Source of the DNA: Umbilicaria muhlenbergii
Lineage: Eukaryota > Ascomycota > Lecanoromycetes > Umbilicariales > Umbilicariaceae
Assembly: GCA_000611775.1 (NCBI GenBank)
Contig: KK106985.1
Coordinates: 1,536,291 to 1,600,290 of the forward strand
Length of the DNA: 64,000 nt
Reading direction: 5' to 3'
Shown here: positions 35,008 to 49,826 of the stretch, one piece after another
Layout of the letters: each line of letters begins with the position of its first letter
Numbering within the stretch: the stretch's first letter is position 1
Position numbers and translations under genes: made by a program
The notes under the pieces: model-generated
What the model was told of the DNA's origin: nothing
Databases searched by the model: none
The model's input: only the letters and a program-made list of their open reading frames with translations

Positions 35008-35738
35008 ATGTCCGCCCACCCCACCTCCCCCACCCCAACAANNNNNCACCCCCCGCCTCATCATCCACGGCGGCGCCGGCGCCATCACCCGCACCAACCT
35101 CCCCCCCCAGGCTTACACCCGCTACGCCACCACCCTCCTGCGCATCAACCGCTCCACCTCCCACCTCCTCACCCACGGCTTCTCCGCCCTCCACGCCGAC
35201 GCCCACTTTGGGCGCGGGGTTTTGGGCGGAGCAATGGGATGAGCCGGTGAGGAGGCCGCTACGACAACGTTTACCGGCGTCGTCGCTGCTTGCTATGCTT
35301 CCGCTGGGATGGCGGCAGGCGGTCGAGGATTGCGTGCCGGGACTCGCGGGTTACGTCGGTTTGGGTCAAAATACTGCGTTAGGGGATGAGAAAAACAACA
35401 GCAGTAGTGTTAGGGCGGTCGCCATGTCTGGAACCGGCAACGGGGACTCCTTTCTGCGAACCGCTGCGGTGCGAACAGCTGCCGCTATTGTCCGATTCTC
35501 GCTGGGTCGGTCTCTCTCCTCAGCGGTAACAAAGATCGCAGGGCCAGGAGGGGAGCTCCAGCAATCCGCGGGAGATCGGTGGGGCAAGACTGGGGAGGGC
35601 GAGGGCGGAATCATCGGCATCGAGCTTGTGAATGGAAAAGGGAAAATTGTTTTTGACTTTAATTGTGGAGGTATGTTTCGGACTTGGGTGGATGATGATG
35701 GGGAAGAACAAGTCATGGTATTTAAGGACAAATACTGA
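35008..35738 (+). pseudogene. Type-2 asparaginase (Ntn hydrolase) lacking its central part
   Basis: N-terminal sequence after a 5-N gap reads PRLIIHGGAGAITRTNLPP, the classical IHGGAG opening of isoaspartyl peptidase/asparaginases, and runs to SALHADAHF at about 35205. The next codons switch frame to TLGAGFWAEQWDEP, which in full-length relatives lies after the catalytic region. The rest (VAMSGTGNGDSFLRTAAVR, AGPGGELQQSAGDRWGKTGEG, EGGIIGIELV, FNCGGMFRTWVDDDGEE) is a well-kept C-terminus. The missing middle, probably over 100 residues, holds the nucleophile Thr of GTVGAVA-type motifs, so the product could not be active. A true deletion or a mis-assembly at the nearby gap both fit. Confidence 0.75.
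35042..35046. other. 5-N gap in the asparaginase 5' region
   Basis: Five ambiguous bases within a C/A-rich repeat. The frame of the start ATG and the frame of the IHGGAG motif differ across it, so the gap length is probably not exact. Confidence 0.9.
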
Positions 35739-38494
<2,756 letters not shown>

Positions 38495-39369
38495 AGACTT
38501 TGGAAAAGGTTGAATCAAGCATACATCGCAGTGAATGATGGATGGGTCAGAATATATTCAGAGAAGAGATTAGGAAAGGTAGAGATGAATATACGTTATG
38601 AATGACTATTACAAATAAAAGAAGCAAGGAGTGTTCGTGCTCCTTTCATAGTGTGGCCAATTCACAAACAGTAAGTCACAAGCTCATAGCAATAAAATCA
38701 TCGAGCGTAGGGGCACTCGTAAACAAGCAGTACGACCTCTGTTTCCGTCAGCTTTGACTATTTGCGGGTCCCAAGGGCACTCTACGTGGCAGTCCTTGGT
38801 GGTTCGGAAGAGGAAACTGGCATGCCATGGTCGCCGAACGTCGGGGAGGATTAAGCGCACGCTTAGTACAGGATCGCCTTGTAAGCGGTCTGAAGAACCA
38901 GTAAGTTGCACCATTCGGCGGTCGCCGCAGAACAGCAGATGCATCCTTGGGAGTCCAATCTACTTTCCATAGTGGTTTAACAGCACATAATGAACAGAAA
39001 CACCGGGAATAAGAAGACACGAGCGCCTCTCGGTGCTTGTCGCGGCCTGTTGCAAGCGTCAGAGGGGCGGTGGCGAAACTGGCGCTTTTGCTCTAGTTAA
39101 GCTTGTAGGCAGTGGTGGGGATTGAGGGGTCGAAACCACGGAGGGGCCTTGGGGGCCTAGATTGCTGATCTTGCGCCCGGCTGCCGCCTAAGGTACCGCC
39201 TACCGCCTACCGCCTAACACTTATCTGCAAGGGTTCAGCCGTTATGTACAACGACGCTTACATTCCTACGTCAGTGTCACACATCTTCCGATCACACGCC
39301 ACCTTCAGACCGTGAACCAGCCATCTATCGACAACAAGATCGCTGTTCAACAATGACGTCCAGCATTCC
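38495..39369. other. Intergenic with a short CCGCCTA repeat
   Basis: At about 39182-39217 CCGCCTA units recur about four times with small gaps. The rest shows no gene. Confidence 0.55.
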
Positions 39370-42300
39370 ATGTATCGCGACAAAGGGCAGACTTGCAACT
39401 CCGGTATGAGGATTACAACGGATCAACTTGAACGTGGAGATAGGTCCCCGAACGGCATTGATAGCTCTGGAGGCGCCAATATGTCCGCTAGAGAGGAGTC
39501 AGATGAGCCCGAGGTCTCACAACGTACCTTGCATGGCTTAATTGCTGATCTCAATCCACAATCTCAACCTCAGTCAAGCCATCTTTCGACGACACAAGCA
39601 CCCACATGGACATTCCCCTCAAGATCTTCCAGTTCACCTTCCCCAGGTGCAATGCCCGAAGCCTCCAACTCCGCTAACATCTTCCCTCAACGTCTATCCT
39701 CTCGCAGCCATACCCGTCCCTTGCCAGAGCTTGACCTGGCTACCACAACAGCTTCTGCTCAGCAACCGACGCTTTTCAACACCCCAAACCGCTCGATCTT
39801 CTCCTCTGGCCCTCCAACCTCATCTCTGTCCTCTAATACCGCTCAAGCCTCAATGAGTGCTCCCTCACCGGTCAGCTCCATTCGTCCGCTATCATCGCTG
39901 ACGGTTCCTGCATCGACTAGCAGTCGGAGACCTCAACAGACGGTACACTACGAGAATGACACCCCCACGTCATCTGGTCGGAACGCTAGACATGCAAGAG
40001 TAGAGAAGGATGTTGATGATCCGTCAAGTCCTGTTGATCGGACTAGGTCGACTGAGATGAGGAGTACTAGCACGCCGACTGCTTTGACAAGGCTCTTTGC
40101 TGCGCCTGAGACGTCAACCCCTGCGGATTCTAGGCACCCGTCGTACATTCGCACCTCTAGCGGTACACCATATACGAGAGGTACGTAGAATGTCAAAGAC
40201 ACCCCGTCCAATATTGAATCATTTACCATGACCTTGAACACTGACATCTTCCAGCCACGTTGTCAGAGACGGCGCCTTTGCCGAGCCATCTCTACAATCG
40301 AGGTTTGCTAAGTGGTCGGCACTCTGATATTTCTGTTCATGCCTTTGGAACGAGATATGCCCTTCACCGATTGCTCCTTGACCGAGCTCCATTCTTTGCT
40401 TCTGCCTTGTCCGAACCGTGGTTTGAGAGTTCGTCAAAAGAGATCACACTTCATCCTGAAGACATCGATTCGAACATTACACAAACGGCGTTCGAATTGG
40501 CTCTGAAAAGACTGTATGGCTGCAACTCCGCCCCTGAGGAGGACAGGGAAGCGATTGGTCTCTTTGCGGTTGGGTGCTGGTTGGAGATGGCTGACTTGAT
40601 TGACTCGAGCGTCACCTCGCTGTTACGGTCTATGGCCCCAGCCAAGCTAGCATCACTGATCCGTTTGGTAACTAGTAATTACTATGGAAAACCCGGAGAT
40701 CGCATCCTCGCTTCTGCCAAGGCTATGCTCTGCCGTGAAGGCTGGGAGATGCCTCTCCGCTACTGGGATAGCATCTCTGGAGATATCGTCCGGGAAATTA
40801 TTGGAGGAGATGGATTCTTTGTCCCTGGAGAATGGGAGAGATGGGTACTCGCAAAGCGTGTGCTAGACAGGAGACTGAAAACGCGAGCCATTGAAGCCGG
40901 CCTCTTTGAAGGAAACGGTCGACCTAAGCGTGCACCACCCGACACTATGAACTTCCTAGCCATCAGATTCGACACTGTCTATCGAAAGAACTCTTTCTTT
41001 GGAGCTCGCCAGATACCGGAAGACTATGACCCTTGGTTAGCATTGTACACACACCCTGATATTGCAGCTCTACTGGTTCTGTTGGATGAAGGGATACATT
41101 ATGTGCATCTTAGTTTCGAGCAACTTCAACATATCAGGGATCAAACTGATGTATTAGGTTTACCTGTCATGCCGGAGAAGGTCATTTCGAATGCTTTGTG
41201 GATGTCCATGGAATTGCGGCAGAAGATTGTCAATGCCCGAGAACTTGATATGGAGCTTGGTCTGAGTCAGCCAGCAGATGAATCATCTGCCGAAGAGGCT
41301 CCAGAAACTGCGAGCATAACGAAAACATTCAGCGATGGCAGTAATAGCCCTGTTAACGGCAAGGGCAAACAGCCAGAGTCTGAAACAGAAGAAACCGACG
41401 ACGACCAACCTGAGTCAGGCAGCTGGGACGGGAATGGTATGCCTCGAAAGTTTTGGATCCCTAACACTGACTCGACATCCATAATGGGAGGTAACCCGGA
41501 TGCCATCGCTGCTGCTACCAATGGCTCTCGTCCCCATGCAACTCGTCAATTGGCTCGATTTTCAGCTTCCATTGACCCGGCGGACGTGCAGTGGGCTTCA
41601 GATTTTACTGCTTCTCTCACAGAGCGACCAGTGACACCTGGTCGTGGTGGTCCTGCCGAAGCAACACCGCCGATTTGCTATACCCACTATCCTCCATTCC
41701 GCTTTGCAGCAGAATTCCCTAATCCGAGGAATTTGAAGGAGAAGAAGCGTGTCTACTCTCGCACTGTTTGGTATGCAGGAAGCTTGTGGAACGTTTACAT
41801 CCAAAAAGTCGAGACCAGCAAGAGCACGCAGCTGGGAGTTTATCTACATAGAGCAAAGGAAAAGGATGGCTCCGATGAACACTTTGCTGCGCGTGGCTCA
41901 GTTGAGGAGCAAATCGGACATCTCGAGCGTCAGGTGCTCATGCGAAGGAATGGACGAAGAAATCGACGACAACAAGAAGCAGAGAACACGCCGGAGGGGG
42001 AAGAAGACACTAGTGGATCAGGTGGCGACCCGGATGCGACATTGGTAGGATCCGCCGGGACAGCTTCAAGGCTAGGCAATTTGCTACGAGGCGACGGTAT
42101 CACGAAAGCGTCACAAACACCTGGCACGCTAACACTTTCGAATCTCCCGGATCGCGCTTACAGTGGCGAGGGCCAAGATTCGGAGGACGAGAATGACGAA
42201 ACTTCCGATACAGGGAAGAAATTCAAGGTGCCGACACTACCCCCATATGTCGATGGCCGGCCGACCATCAAAACATACTTCAAAATTTACTCGCCAAGCA

Positions 42301-42536
42301 AGGGCGGAAGGATGCTGAGCGTTTACGAGAGCGCACCAGACCGATTCAACTTCAGTCAAAGCTGGGGCTGGAAGAGTAGTACGATGATTTTGGATGAAGG
42401 GTTGGGCGCTCTTGAGGATGGAACAAGGGGTAAGGATGGGCGGTTGCGGTTTATGGTCGTTATCGGTATGCGCGTTTCCGTCTGTCGTGATCCTCTTGCC
42501 TCATCTGCTGACAGTGCGACACCAGGTAACGTGTGA
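39370..42536 (+). CDS. BTB domain protein, germ-cell-less-like
   Basis: Large fungal BTB protein. Exons 39370-40180, 40255-42465 and an 11-nt final exon 42526-42536 give 1010 aa. Residues 1-270 are Ser/Pro/Thr-rich and disordered. The BTB core follows: LSGRHSDISVHAFGTRYALH, RLLLDRAPFFASALSEPWFE and FELALKRLYGC. A BACK-like helical region contains VGCWLEMADLIDSSVTSLLR and LASLIRLVTSNYYGKPGDRI. The C-terminal half has conserved blocks (CYTHYPPFRFAAEFPNPRNL, KRVYSRTVWYAGSLWNVYIQ, RPTIKTYFKIYSPSKGGRML) arranged as in germ-cell-less/GMCL-like and other fungal BTB proteins that bind cullin-3. Start at MYRDKGQTC; an upstream ATG at 39354 is out of frame. Ubiquitin-ligase adaptor role is inferred. 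Confidence 0.85.
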
Positions 42537-43572
42537 TGCGCCCACAGTGTTTATGAGTCATGGCATACTTGCACGAGTGAGCGTTATAGCGTGGCGTTGG
42601 TTTTCTGGTCCATGGCTTCCTGGCATGGTGTCGTGTCTTTCGTGCAGATCACCTGCAACCTTGAGCTTTGACGAAGACAACTGACGGGCGTCTGGGTCGA
42701 TGGGGTGGGGGATACTTTTTCTGGGGGAGAGCATCCATAAGCATCTGAGTGGGAGTCCTGGGCAAGGCAGGCAGATATTATTGAGGTAGTCTAGTTCCTA
42801 TGTCGATGTTGATTCGCTCTGTTCACCATGCTATCCCACAAACCATGCTCATTGCGTTCGGATTTGAACGTTCCCTGTTTCCCCTCGCAGGTCAGGGTGT
42901 TGCTCTTGATGTTGGTCCCGTAAGGCTCATCGCCGTCGTGATGCCGGTACCTTTGGATACTAATTTCCGCGGACGGGCAAATGTAGTTTTGATCAGACAG
43001 AGTGCCCCGAGCGAAGGGTAGCAATGGTATACAAGGAGCCCTTTCTGGCTTCATGTACCTTTCCTTCCCTCTCCATAGCAACACAATCAAGGTCGTTCTC
43101 AGACACAGCCACGATTGAACGACTTTCCAATGCAGAAATACCCGCCAACCTTAACTCTCGCTTTGCTGTGACCCGACCACAAATTCACCATCCCACCGTC
43201 TTGCTTGCCATCATAGTTCCGACCCTCGGTAAGCTAAGCTAAGCTAAGCTGCACCGTTCTCCCGTCCCTCCATGCTGGGCATGGCGACCGAGCTTCTGTT
43301 TCTCTGTCTCCATACAAGGTAGGCGATTCCGTAGGTGCAACAGACCGTCCAGCCCCCTTTGTCTCTCCCACCCATCCCACCGGTTCTTGTTTCCGGGGAT
43401 ATACCATCGGCACGTGCATCGTCGACCCGGCGCACCCCGGAGGAGGAGGGGGTTCGAAAAATCGAGCAGGACTGTCTCGGGTGGCTTAGAGCAGTGAAGG
43501 GTGCGAGCTCAGCCAAGCACGATGCAGAGCGCAGCAGGTATTCTATCCTCAACCCCCTGGGGGGAAGAAGCC
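42537..43572. other. Intergenic with (AAGCT)n
   Basis: Between two convergent genes. AAGCT repeats four times at about 43231-43250. Open frames on both strands at 43244-43576 are unsupported. Confidence 0.5.
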
Positions 43573-44037
43573 TCATTCGACGTTGTCAAGATCCATCGCC
43601 ACGCCCTCTTGCTTGTCGCCCTCTTTACCGTTTCCGCTCTTCTTCCGCTCTTTGCCCTCCTTCCCCCTCTCCTCTTCCTCCCCCTCCCCCTCCCCCTCAT
43701 CAACATCCATCGCCCCCTCTTTCCCCTCCTCCCCCTGCTTCCCCTCCTCTTTTCCCTCCCCCTCCTCCTCTTTATCAACATCCATGCTTCCCCCTTTCTT
43801 CACCCCCCTCTCCATCTTCTTCACCCTCCCCCTCTCCCTCCTCTCCTCCGCCGCCCTCCTCCTCAACCCCTGACTCGTCAACTTGCCCACCCGGCCATGC
43901 TTGACCGCCGCTTGCGCCCCCGCCGAGGCCGACGACGAGGAGAGGCGGGATTGGGTGGCGAGGCGTTTGGATTTGAGGGTGCGGGCGGTTTTGCGTTTGT
44001 TTTTCGAGGGGACGTTGGGGTTGGAGCGGGAGGGCAT
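43573..44037 (-). CDS. Small basic/acidic protein, possibly Alb1-like ribosome factor
   Basis: Single exon, 154 aa. The first 85 residues are very basic: MPSRSNPNVPSKNKRKTART, SKRLATQSRL and GLRRRAAEERRERGRVKKME. The rest is Glu/Lys/Gly-rich with repeated MDVD motifs (SMDVDKEEEG, AMDVDEGEGEG, AMDLDNVE). A basic head and acidic tail suit a nuclear or ribosome-associated protein; the layout recalls Alb1, which escorts 60S subunits with Arx1, but this is only a resemblance. Opposite-strand Pro/Ser frames here are shadows of the Glu/Lys codons. A (TTG)n tract sits just upstream of the start codon on the + strand. Confidence 0.5.
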   Translation of the reverse strand: MPSRSNPNVPSKNKRKTARTLKSKRLATQSRLSSSSASAGAQAAVKHGRVGKLTSQGLRRRAAEERRERGRVKKMERGVKKGGSMDVDKEEEGEGKEEGKQGEEGKEGAMDVDEGEGEGEEEERGKEGKERKKSGNGKEGDKQEGVAMDLDNVE

Positions 44038-44049
44038 CGTTTTTGTGGT

Positions 44050-44079
44050 GGTTGTTGTTGTTGTTGTTGTTGTTGTTGA
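44050..44079. repeat. (TTG)n / (CAA)n microsatellite in 5' UTR
   Basis: About nine TTG units on the + strand, (CAA)n in the mRNA sense, ending 12 nt before the start codon of the small charged protein. Confidence 0.9.
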
Positions 44080-44452
44080 GAGAGAGTGTTTGGGAGGTAG
44101 GGGTCGTTTTTGGGCTGGAGTGGAGGTGAGTAGATCTTGTGTGTGGATTGGGGGGGGAAGCAATCTCGACTGGTTTTCAGAAGAGGTGCTTTGGACGCCA
44201 ATGGACGGAGAATTTGATGGTTGCGGTGGAGCCGAAAATTCTAAGTTCAGCCCTCTAAAAGTTAAAGAAGGATTTTCTAGTAGGCTAGACCAATTGAATT
44301 CGCTGAATATACTGGAGGAAGGCGAGACCACGATTATGCAATTGTTACAACCTTGGATTTCATTAAGTAAGGCCACGGAAGAATAATATACACTCATCCG
44401 CAACGCTAAGGCTTTTTTTCTATACAAGCACGCTCGCTTCAAAGCTCAGCAA

Positions 44453-46868
44453 TCACGAGTCTTCGCGATCTAATAACGGAGTCTCCTCTCCACTCGGTCC
44501 AGCCTTCTTCCGCTTTCTCCTCCTCTTCTTCTTGTTACCCTGCGCTGTATCACTGGTCTCTTCAGGTTTACCGTTCTCGTTACCTTCCTCGGCTCCATTG
44601 GTCTGGCCAGAAGCGCTGCCCTCGGCACCCTCATGGATGTCCTCGGAGCTGCTCGTCATCTCCAGCACGACCTTTTTATATCCTCCCGCGTCGACAATGT
44701 TTTCAGTAATACTGCCCGACCTCGCGGCGTTCCTCGTTCTTGGAGTCCTTGATCCGTTCCGACTGGGTAAGGAGCCAACGGTGCTGTGCGAATGAGCACT
44801 GCGCGTCCCATCCGTGCTTGGTCTTCGGTTTACAGTCTCCGGGGTCGCCTGTACATCCTTGTTGCTCTTTTCAGCGGATCTGGGGGTCTTAGGCGGTGTG
44901 TGATCGATTGCCCCATAGCCCGCTTGAACAGCGAGGACGCCGTCGTTGGCATCCTTACCAGCAGATTTGACTGAGCCGATACCGACGGCTCCTCCAGCTC
45001 CTGAAGGAATGATTTGCGCCGAGGGACCCCCGCCTTGTAACTTTGCAATACCTTCGGTCAGCGTTCCGCCTCCAGGCTTGATTTTCACGGTGTTATAACG
45101 TGTCTGTCGGGGTCTGCTGGCAAGATTAGAAGGGCCTAGATGCTTGAGGTGCTGGCGCATGTCTTGTCCATGGCCGTGTAGTCGTTTCGGAAGGTTGTCA
45201 GAGCCGGCCGCGCTCGAGGTTCGCCGCATGGATGATACAGCAGGAGAGGTACCAGTGCCGGATTCAGACGTCGGCGGCTTCGGTCGAGCTTTGCCACCAT
45301 CAGTGGTGGAGATTCGACGCAGCGACTCACGACGGGGTTGCGAGTCTTCGCTCATATCAATCAAGTTTCCTTCCTCCGTGGTACCGGCCTCGTCGGTTAG
45401 GTCGGTGACGATTTCGCCTTTGGGGACTCTGGATTTTGGAGCGGGGTTGATACGTCGAATAGCTTTGTGGACATCGATGAAGACATCAGATTCATCAATA
45501 ATTTCCCTGCGGAGTGATCAGCATACAGGTACACGAGTAATAGAAATAACGATGTACTCACTCGCCAATGAGCTCCTCAGTGACATCTTCCAAGGTAACT
45601 ACACCGAGAGCACCGTGGTCTTCGCCTGGAAATTCTGACACAAGAACCATATGTGACTTGCCCTCTTGGAAGAAGTTGATGATGTCCAGACAGCTGGTCT
45701 CAGCTCTTGTTTCGGGCAAGGTAGCTAGAGCGAAGTCGCTGACCCTTTTCGCGTCTTCGGGATCATAAGTGATAAGGATTTTTACCAAAAGCATACCCAC
45801 AAAGTTCGATGGTTTGTCCGGTTCGTAAATGGGAATTCGAGAATAGCCCGCGGACAGGATGACGTCCATTGTTTCCACGTCGAGTACTGTATCTGCAGAC
45901 ATGGTGAAGGTATCTTCCATTGGCGTCATGATGCTGCCAACAGACTTTTCCTTGAGATCCAAAACGGCACTTATAATAGTGACCTCATCCGAGTTGAGTT
46001 GCTCACCAGCTGAACCCAGAGTCTTATGCAAGGTCACAAGTGTCTTAAGACCCGCCTTCTTGTACGTCGTTCCATGATCTTCTCCGAGGAGTCTGTCAAG
46101 TAACTTCGCGGTTGGCCAAGCCACGGGGGCAAGGATGTACATGAGCACCAAAACGAGCGGAGACATCCAGGCACCGATTGGCAAGCCATAGCGAACACAG
46201 ATCGATTGGGGGATGATTTCACCAAAGATAACTATCCTCATGTCAGTCATTGTTTGTAATCGTAGGCAGTGGAACTAATACCGATAAGGACGGTACTGCC
46301 CAGAACAGCAGGCCATCCGCCACCAAGGGAGCGGTCGAGTACAATGGGTAAAGTTTCGTTGGTGATGACATTCCCGAGTAGCAAGGTGACCAGAACCCAA
46401 TGCTTTCCCCTCTTCAACAATCTTAGAACCTTTGCCGCGTGCTTCTGTTCGGCCCCGTCCCCAGATGTCCTTATGACCTGCAGATAGATTTCATCCTGCA
46501 ATACGCGTTAGCTATGAATATGGTGCAGGCCCCATGTGGCTTACCTGTCCCATCAGTGCTATCGTCAAGCCAGCGAAAGCACCACCTAGAAGAACAAGAC
46601 CGATGGCAACTGCCAGATAGATCCAGAGAGTGGGCTGCTTCGGCGACATGGGCGTGTCTGCCTCCATTGCAATGAAGGGCGACCATCGTGTCGGTGCAGC
46701 TCGCAGTAACGGTAGCTGCGCGATGCCGACCAGAAGGAGCTTCGTGATAGACAGAATGGCCGGGCGTGTTGTCGCGTAGCCGGACAACGATCGCGAAGCA
46801 GGCAAGTCGGATGATGCCGGGGGAGTCACATGTGCAGCTGGAGGTAGGGACCTCCTATTGGCAGCCAT
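44453..46868 (-). CDS. Mam3/CNNM-type membrane protein (DUF21 plus CBS pair)
   Basis: Family of Mg2+/metal-homeostasis proteins; yeast Mam3 sits in the vacuolar membrane. Exons 46868-46545, 46495-46282, 46231-45562 and 45506-44453 give 753 aa. The DUF21 domain (~80-260) includes [56 protein letters not shown] and the signature [20 protein letters not shown]. Two CBS domains follow: [56 protein letters not shown] and [20 protein letters not shown]. The C-terminal 280 residues are disordered and Ser/Arg-rich, ending in a basic Lys/Arg block. Start is the ATG at [10 protein letters not shown]; the frame opens earlier only from TTG. Direction of metal transport cannot be read from sequence. Confidence 0.92.
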
Positions 46869-47908
46869 GGGTGGTGTTGCAGTTTCAACGAGATGTGAAG
46901 CCCAGCAGATGATGAAAGGGTCCTCAGTGGCATGCAAATGAACGTGGTTAGAATACGACCATAGCCGTGGCCTAGGGATAAATAAGAAGATGTCGGGATA
47001 TGGGCTGCTGAGCGGTGTCAGCGACGACTGGGCGACGATGGGAGATCGAAGGCAGTGATGAGAGTGGTTCGGGAGGTCAGAAAGCGAACTAGCGGCTTGG
47101 CAATGATGTCGATTCGCTCACCACTGCACTCCTTCGCACCGTCCCGAACCTGTGAGGGCCGGCGAAAGGCTTGACAGGCACGCTTCGATGGGTCAGGCGC
47201 GCCAGGGAGCCAGGCTCGACGTCCAATCCAAATGCCAGGGGTCGGCGTGGAGAAGTCCCTTGATCACTCCACAACTGCCCACAACTGTCCACAACTGCCC
47301 GCAATTGTCCAGCAGCAGTAGCGATGTAAAACAGCTACGGAACGTGCCTTAAGGGTCAAGTCATGCTACCGAGTACGCCTCCGGATTCACGTTGTTGTGC
47401 ACCAGCGCTCCCAGCTGCCGTAGGACAGGGCCGATTATTTCGACCTGAAGCTACCAGCCTCGAAGCATCAAAACCGTTAGGTGAGGCTGAGATCCCTCCC
47501 CTCAAATGATCCTTTGGGATGCGCCTTTATATTGGACTGCACTCGTACGTCCAGTCCTCATTGAGACACGATCTCAGTCTCTCCATGAGCCCTCGCGTTT
47601 GCCCTCGCTCCTTCACAACGAGTCCTCGGACCCTGCTTAAGGGATAAGAATTTGTCCAAAGCTCCACTGAAGTCGTGTCGCATTTCCGTACAACCACGTT
47701 CTTTTCAACATCCTTTCCGCTCATGCTTGCACCGTGTCTAGATGCAACAAACACCACTAATTTCTACCCAATGAATCGTATCCGAGCACCATCTTATGCC
47801 ACCCTCGGCCCTGAGAGTTGAATTGACTGACTTGCTGATCATATCATAGCTGATGGTTTATTCTTCCGAGCATCGTGACAGGTGCTTCCGCTTTTACCCC
47901 GCGGCGCC
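46869..47908. other. Intergenic with a 10-bp tandem repeat
   Basis: 5' flank of the Mam3-type gene. At about 47268-47310 CCACAACTGC/CCACAACTGT recur four times. No gene recognised. Confidence 0.55.
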
Positions 47909-49257
47909 ATGAGATCGCTTCCGGTTGAGCTTGTGCGCGACATTTGCGGCCGTCTTTCGACTTCAGACCTCAAGCCCATACGCTTGACATGTAAAGAATA
48001 AGCAGACATCGGCGCCGAGTATCTGCTTCCTGAAGTTCATCTCGTCTTCACTGTTGCTAGTTTTAGAAGACTTCAGCAGATATCACTACACCCCATCATA
48101 AGCCAGCATGTAGCGTCCCTCTTTTACGAAGGCGACCGTCTGGATTATTACAAGGATAGAGTGAATGGGAGATCCATTTGGTAGAGGACCATTGGTTAGC
48201 TCGCAAGCCTCAACATCCCGACACTAAAATCGAAGATGATATGCGTGATTACCGCCGCGACCTACTGCTTTGGGCCAGTGAATCGAAATACTTCCATAAT
48301 GAGAAGCAGCTAAAAGAGGGCTGGGAGATGTATCAGGAGCTGCACCAGAATCAGGAAAATATCATAAACTGCAATATGGACCGCCTTATGATCGCGCAGG
48401 CAATCTCTCGTTTTCCAAAACTTGAATCAATCAAGGTGTCCTTCGAGGGCAAGATCTGCCCGCCATCCGTCTATCTTCGCAACGCTCACCAGGCTGGAAT
48501 AGTTCGAGCATTCGGCGAATATGGCACCTACCCGTTCGCGCCTCCTGGCGTACGACAAGTTATGTCTGTGCTTCTACCCTTCGACATGTAAGAAAGAAAT
48601 GCTCATGCGAAACTGCGCATCTTTTACGTTGGTTCTTTGAGTTGGTACATTTTTGCAACAGATCCTGCCTCAACATCGAAAATGCACAAAGGAATTCAGC
48701 ACCTGACTGATCTGAAGCTTATCTTCAACACTGGGCGCGGCGAAGACGGTTTTCAGGGCGTCGAGATCTCTGAGTGTGAGGAGAATCTTAGGACTACACG
48801 TAATCTGCAGAACTTCGTGATTGCCGCTCCATTGTTGAGGAAATTGTATGTGAAATTTGACGTTATGGATTGGGGGTGGCAAGCGACTGATCTGGAGTAT
48901 GTGGTGGGCAATCATATATGGAAGTACTTGGAGGAAGTGACGTTCGGCATGATGGGTGCGAAGGAGGAGCAGCTCCTCGATTTCCTAAGGCGGCATAAGG
49001 GCACGCTGGGGCGGATGACTATAACTGGGCTGGTGCTCCAACATGGAGGGTCCTGGGATAGTGTTCTGACTGGAATCAGGCACGTGGTCAAGTGGGAGAA
49101 GGTGTGCGTTCACGGATATTTGATGGTGGCAGGCGAGGACTCCATATGGAATCTTCCCCTCCAAGGCCCATTGATGGACTTCACGCTGAAGGTGGAAGAT
49201 TTCCTCATGCGGCAGAGTGAAGACAACCCATTGTCATTTCCAGAGGAGGCAGAGTAA
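47909..49257 (+). pseudogene. F-box protein pseudogene
   Basis: From ATG 47909: MRSLPVELVRDICGRLSTSD, LKPIRLTCKE, the usual fungal F-box opening. An in-frame TAA follows, then the same frame continues ADIGAEYLLPEVHLVFTVAS, FRRLQQISLHPIISQHVASL and YEGDRLDYYKD. A one-base shift at about 48160 leads into SEWEIHLVEDHWLARKP, CPPSVYLRNAHQAGIVRAFG and VLLPFDM. A second TAA (48589-48591) interrupts, after which the same frame runs NAHAKLRIFYVGSLSWYIFA to 49257. Two stops and one frameshift over 1.35 kb of otherwise well-kept sequence indicate recent loss of function. Introns do not remove the stops in phase. Confidence 0.7.
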
Positions 49258-49826
49258 ACTATTTAGCATTCTGAAGGCGCTTTTGCGATGCCGTAGTTCA
49301 TGTTCTCAACGAGAGAACGGTCTTTCTGGGAATCCAGGGTCAAACAGTAGTAAGAGAATCGCCCATAACTGATGCATAGAGAGCGAAATGCCAGTAGTTG
49401 AGGGGCCCTCAATCACTCAGCAATCTATCTAGGACCATCCAAGGGAGCGATAGTCTAGTAGAAGCCGCGGATCTCTTCCAGTTACCTTTCAAGGACTTAG
49501 ACATATCAGATGGTAAAGTAAGTGCGCCCGTGGGGCGAAGACGCTAAGTTAGCGCTTCGGCTAGGTAGCAGTCAGGAACGAGTCGACAGTTGCTCAAACA
49601 ACGGTTGAAAGCGACACGGCAGTGACAGCCAAAGTACAAGTTACATGGACCTCACTTCTGTACAGTACAACTGATTCGAATCGAAGAAGTGAATGCTGAG
49701 CGCCTCAACTTCATGAGTCATTGCATAGGCGGGCTCATGCTGATGACCGCCTTTCTTGAGAGGTCGTGATCGGCCTGAGAACGAGATCACCAAACCAACA
49801 AATACAATACTTTCAACGACCTCATC
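49258..49826. other. Intergenic, promoter of the large F-box gene
   Basis: No gene or repeat recognised in 569 bp. Confidence 0.5.

Noticed and set aside
43335-44079. Long plus-strand Pro/Ser/Leu-rich open frames
   Set aside because: They mirror the Glu/Lys/Gly codons of the minus-strand charged protein and lack a plausible composition of their own.
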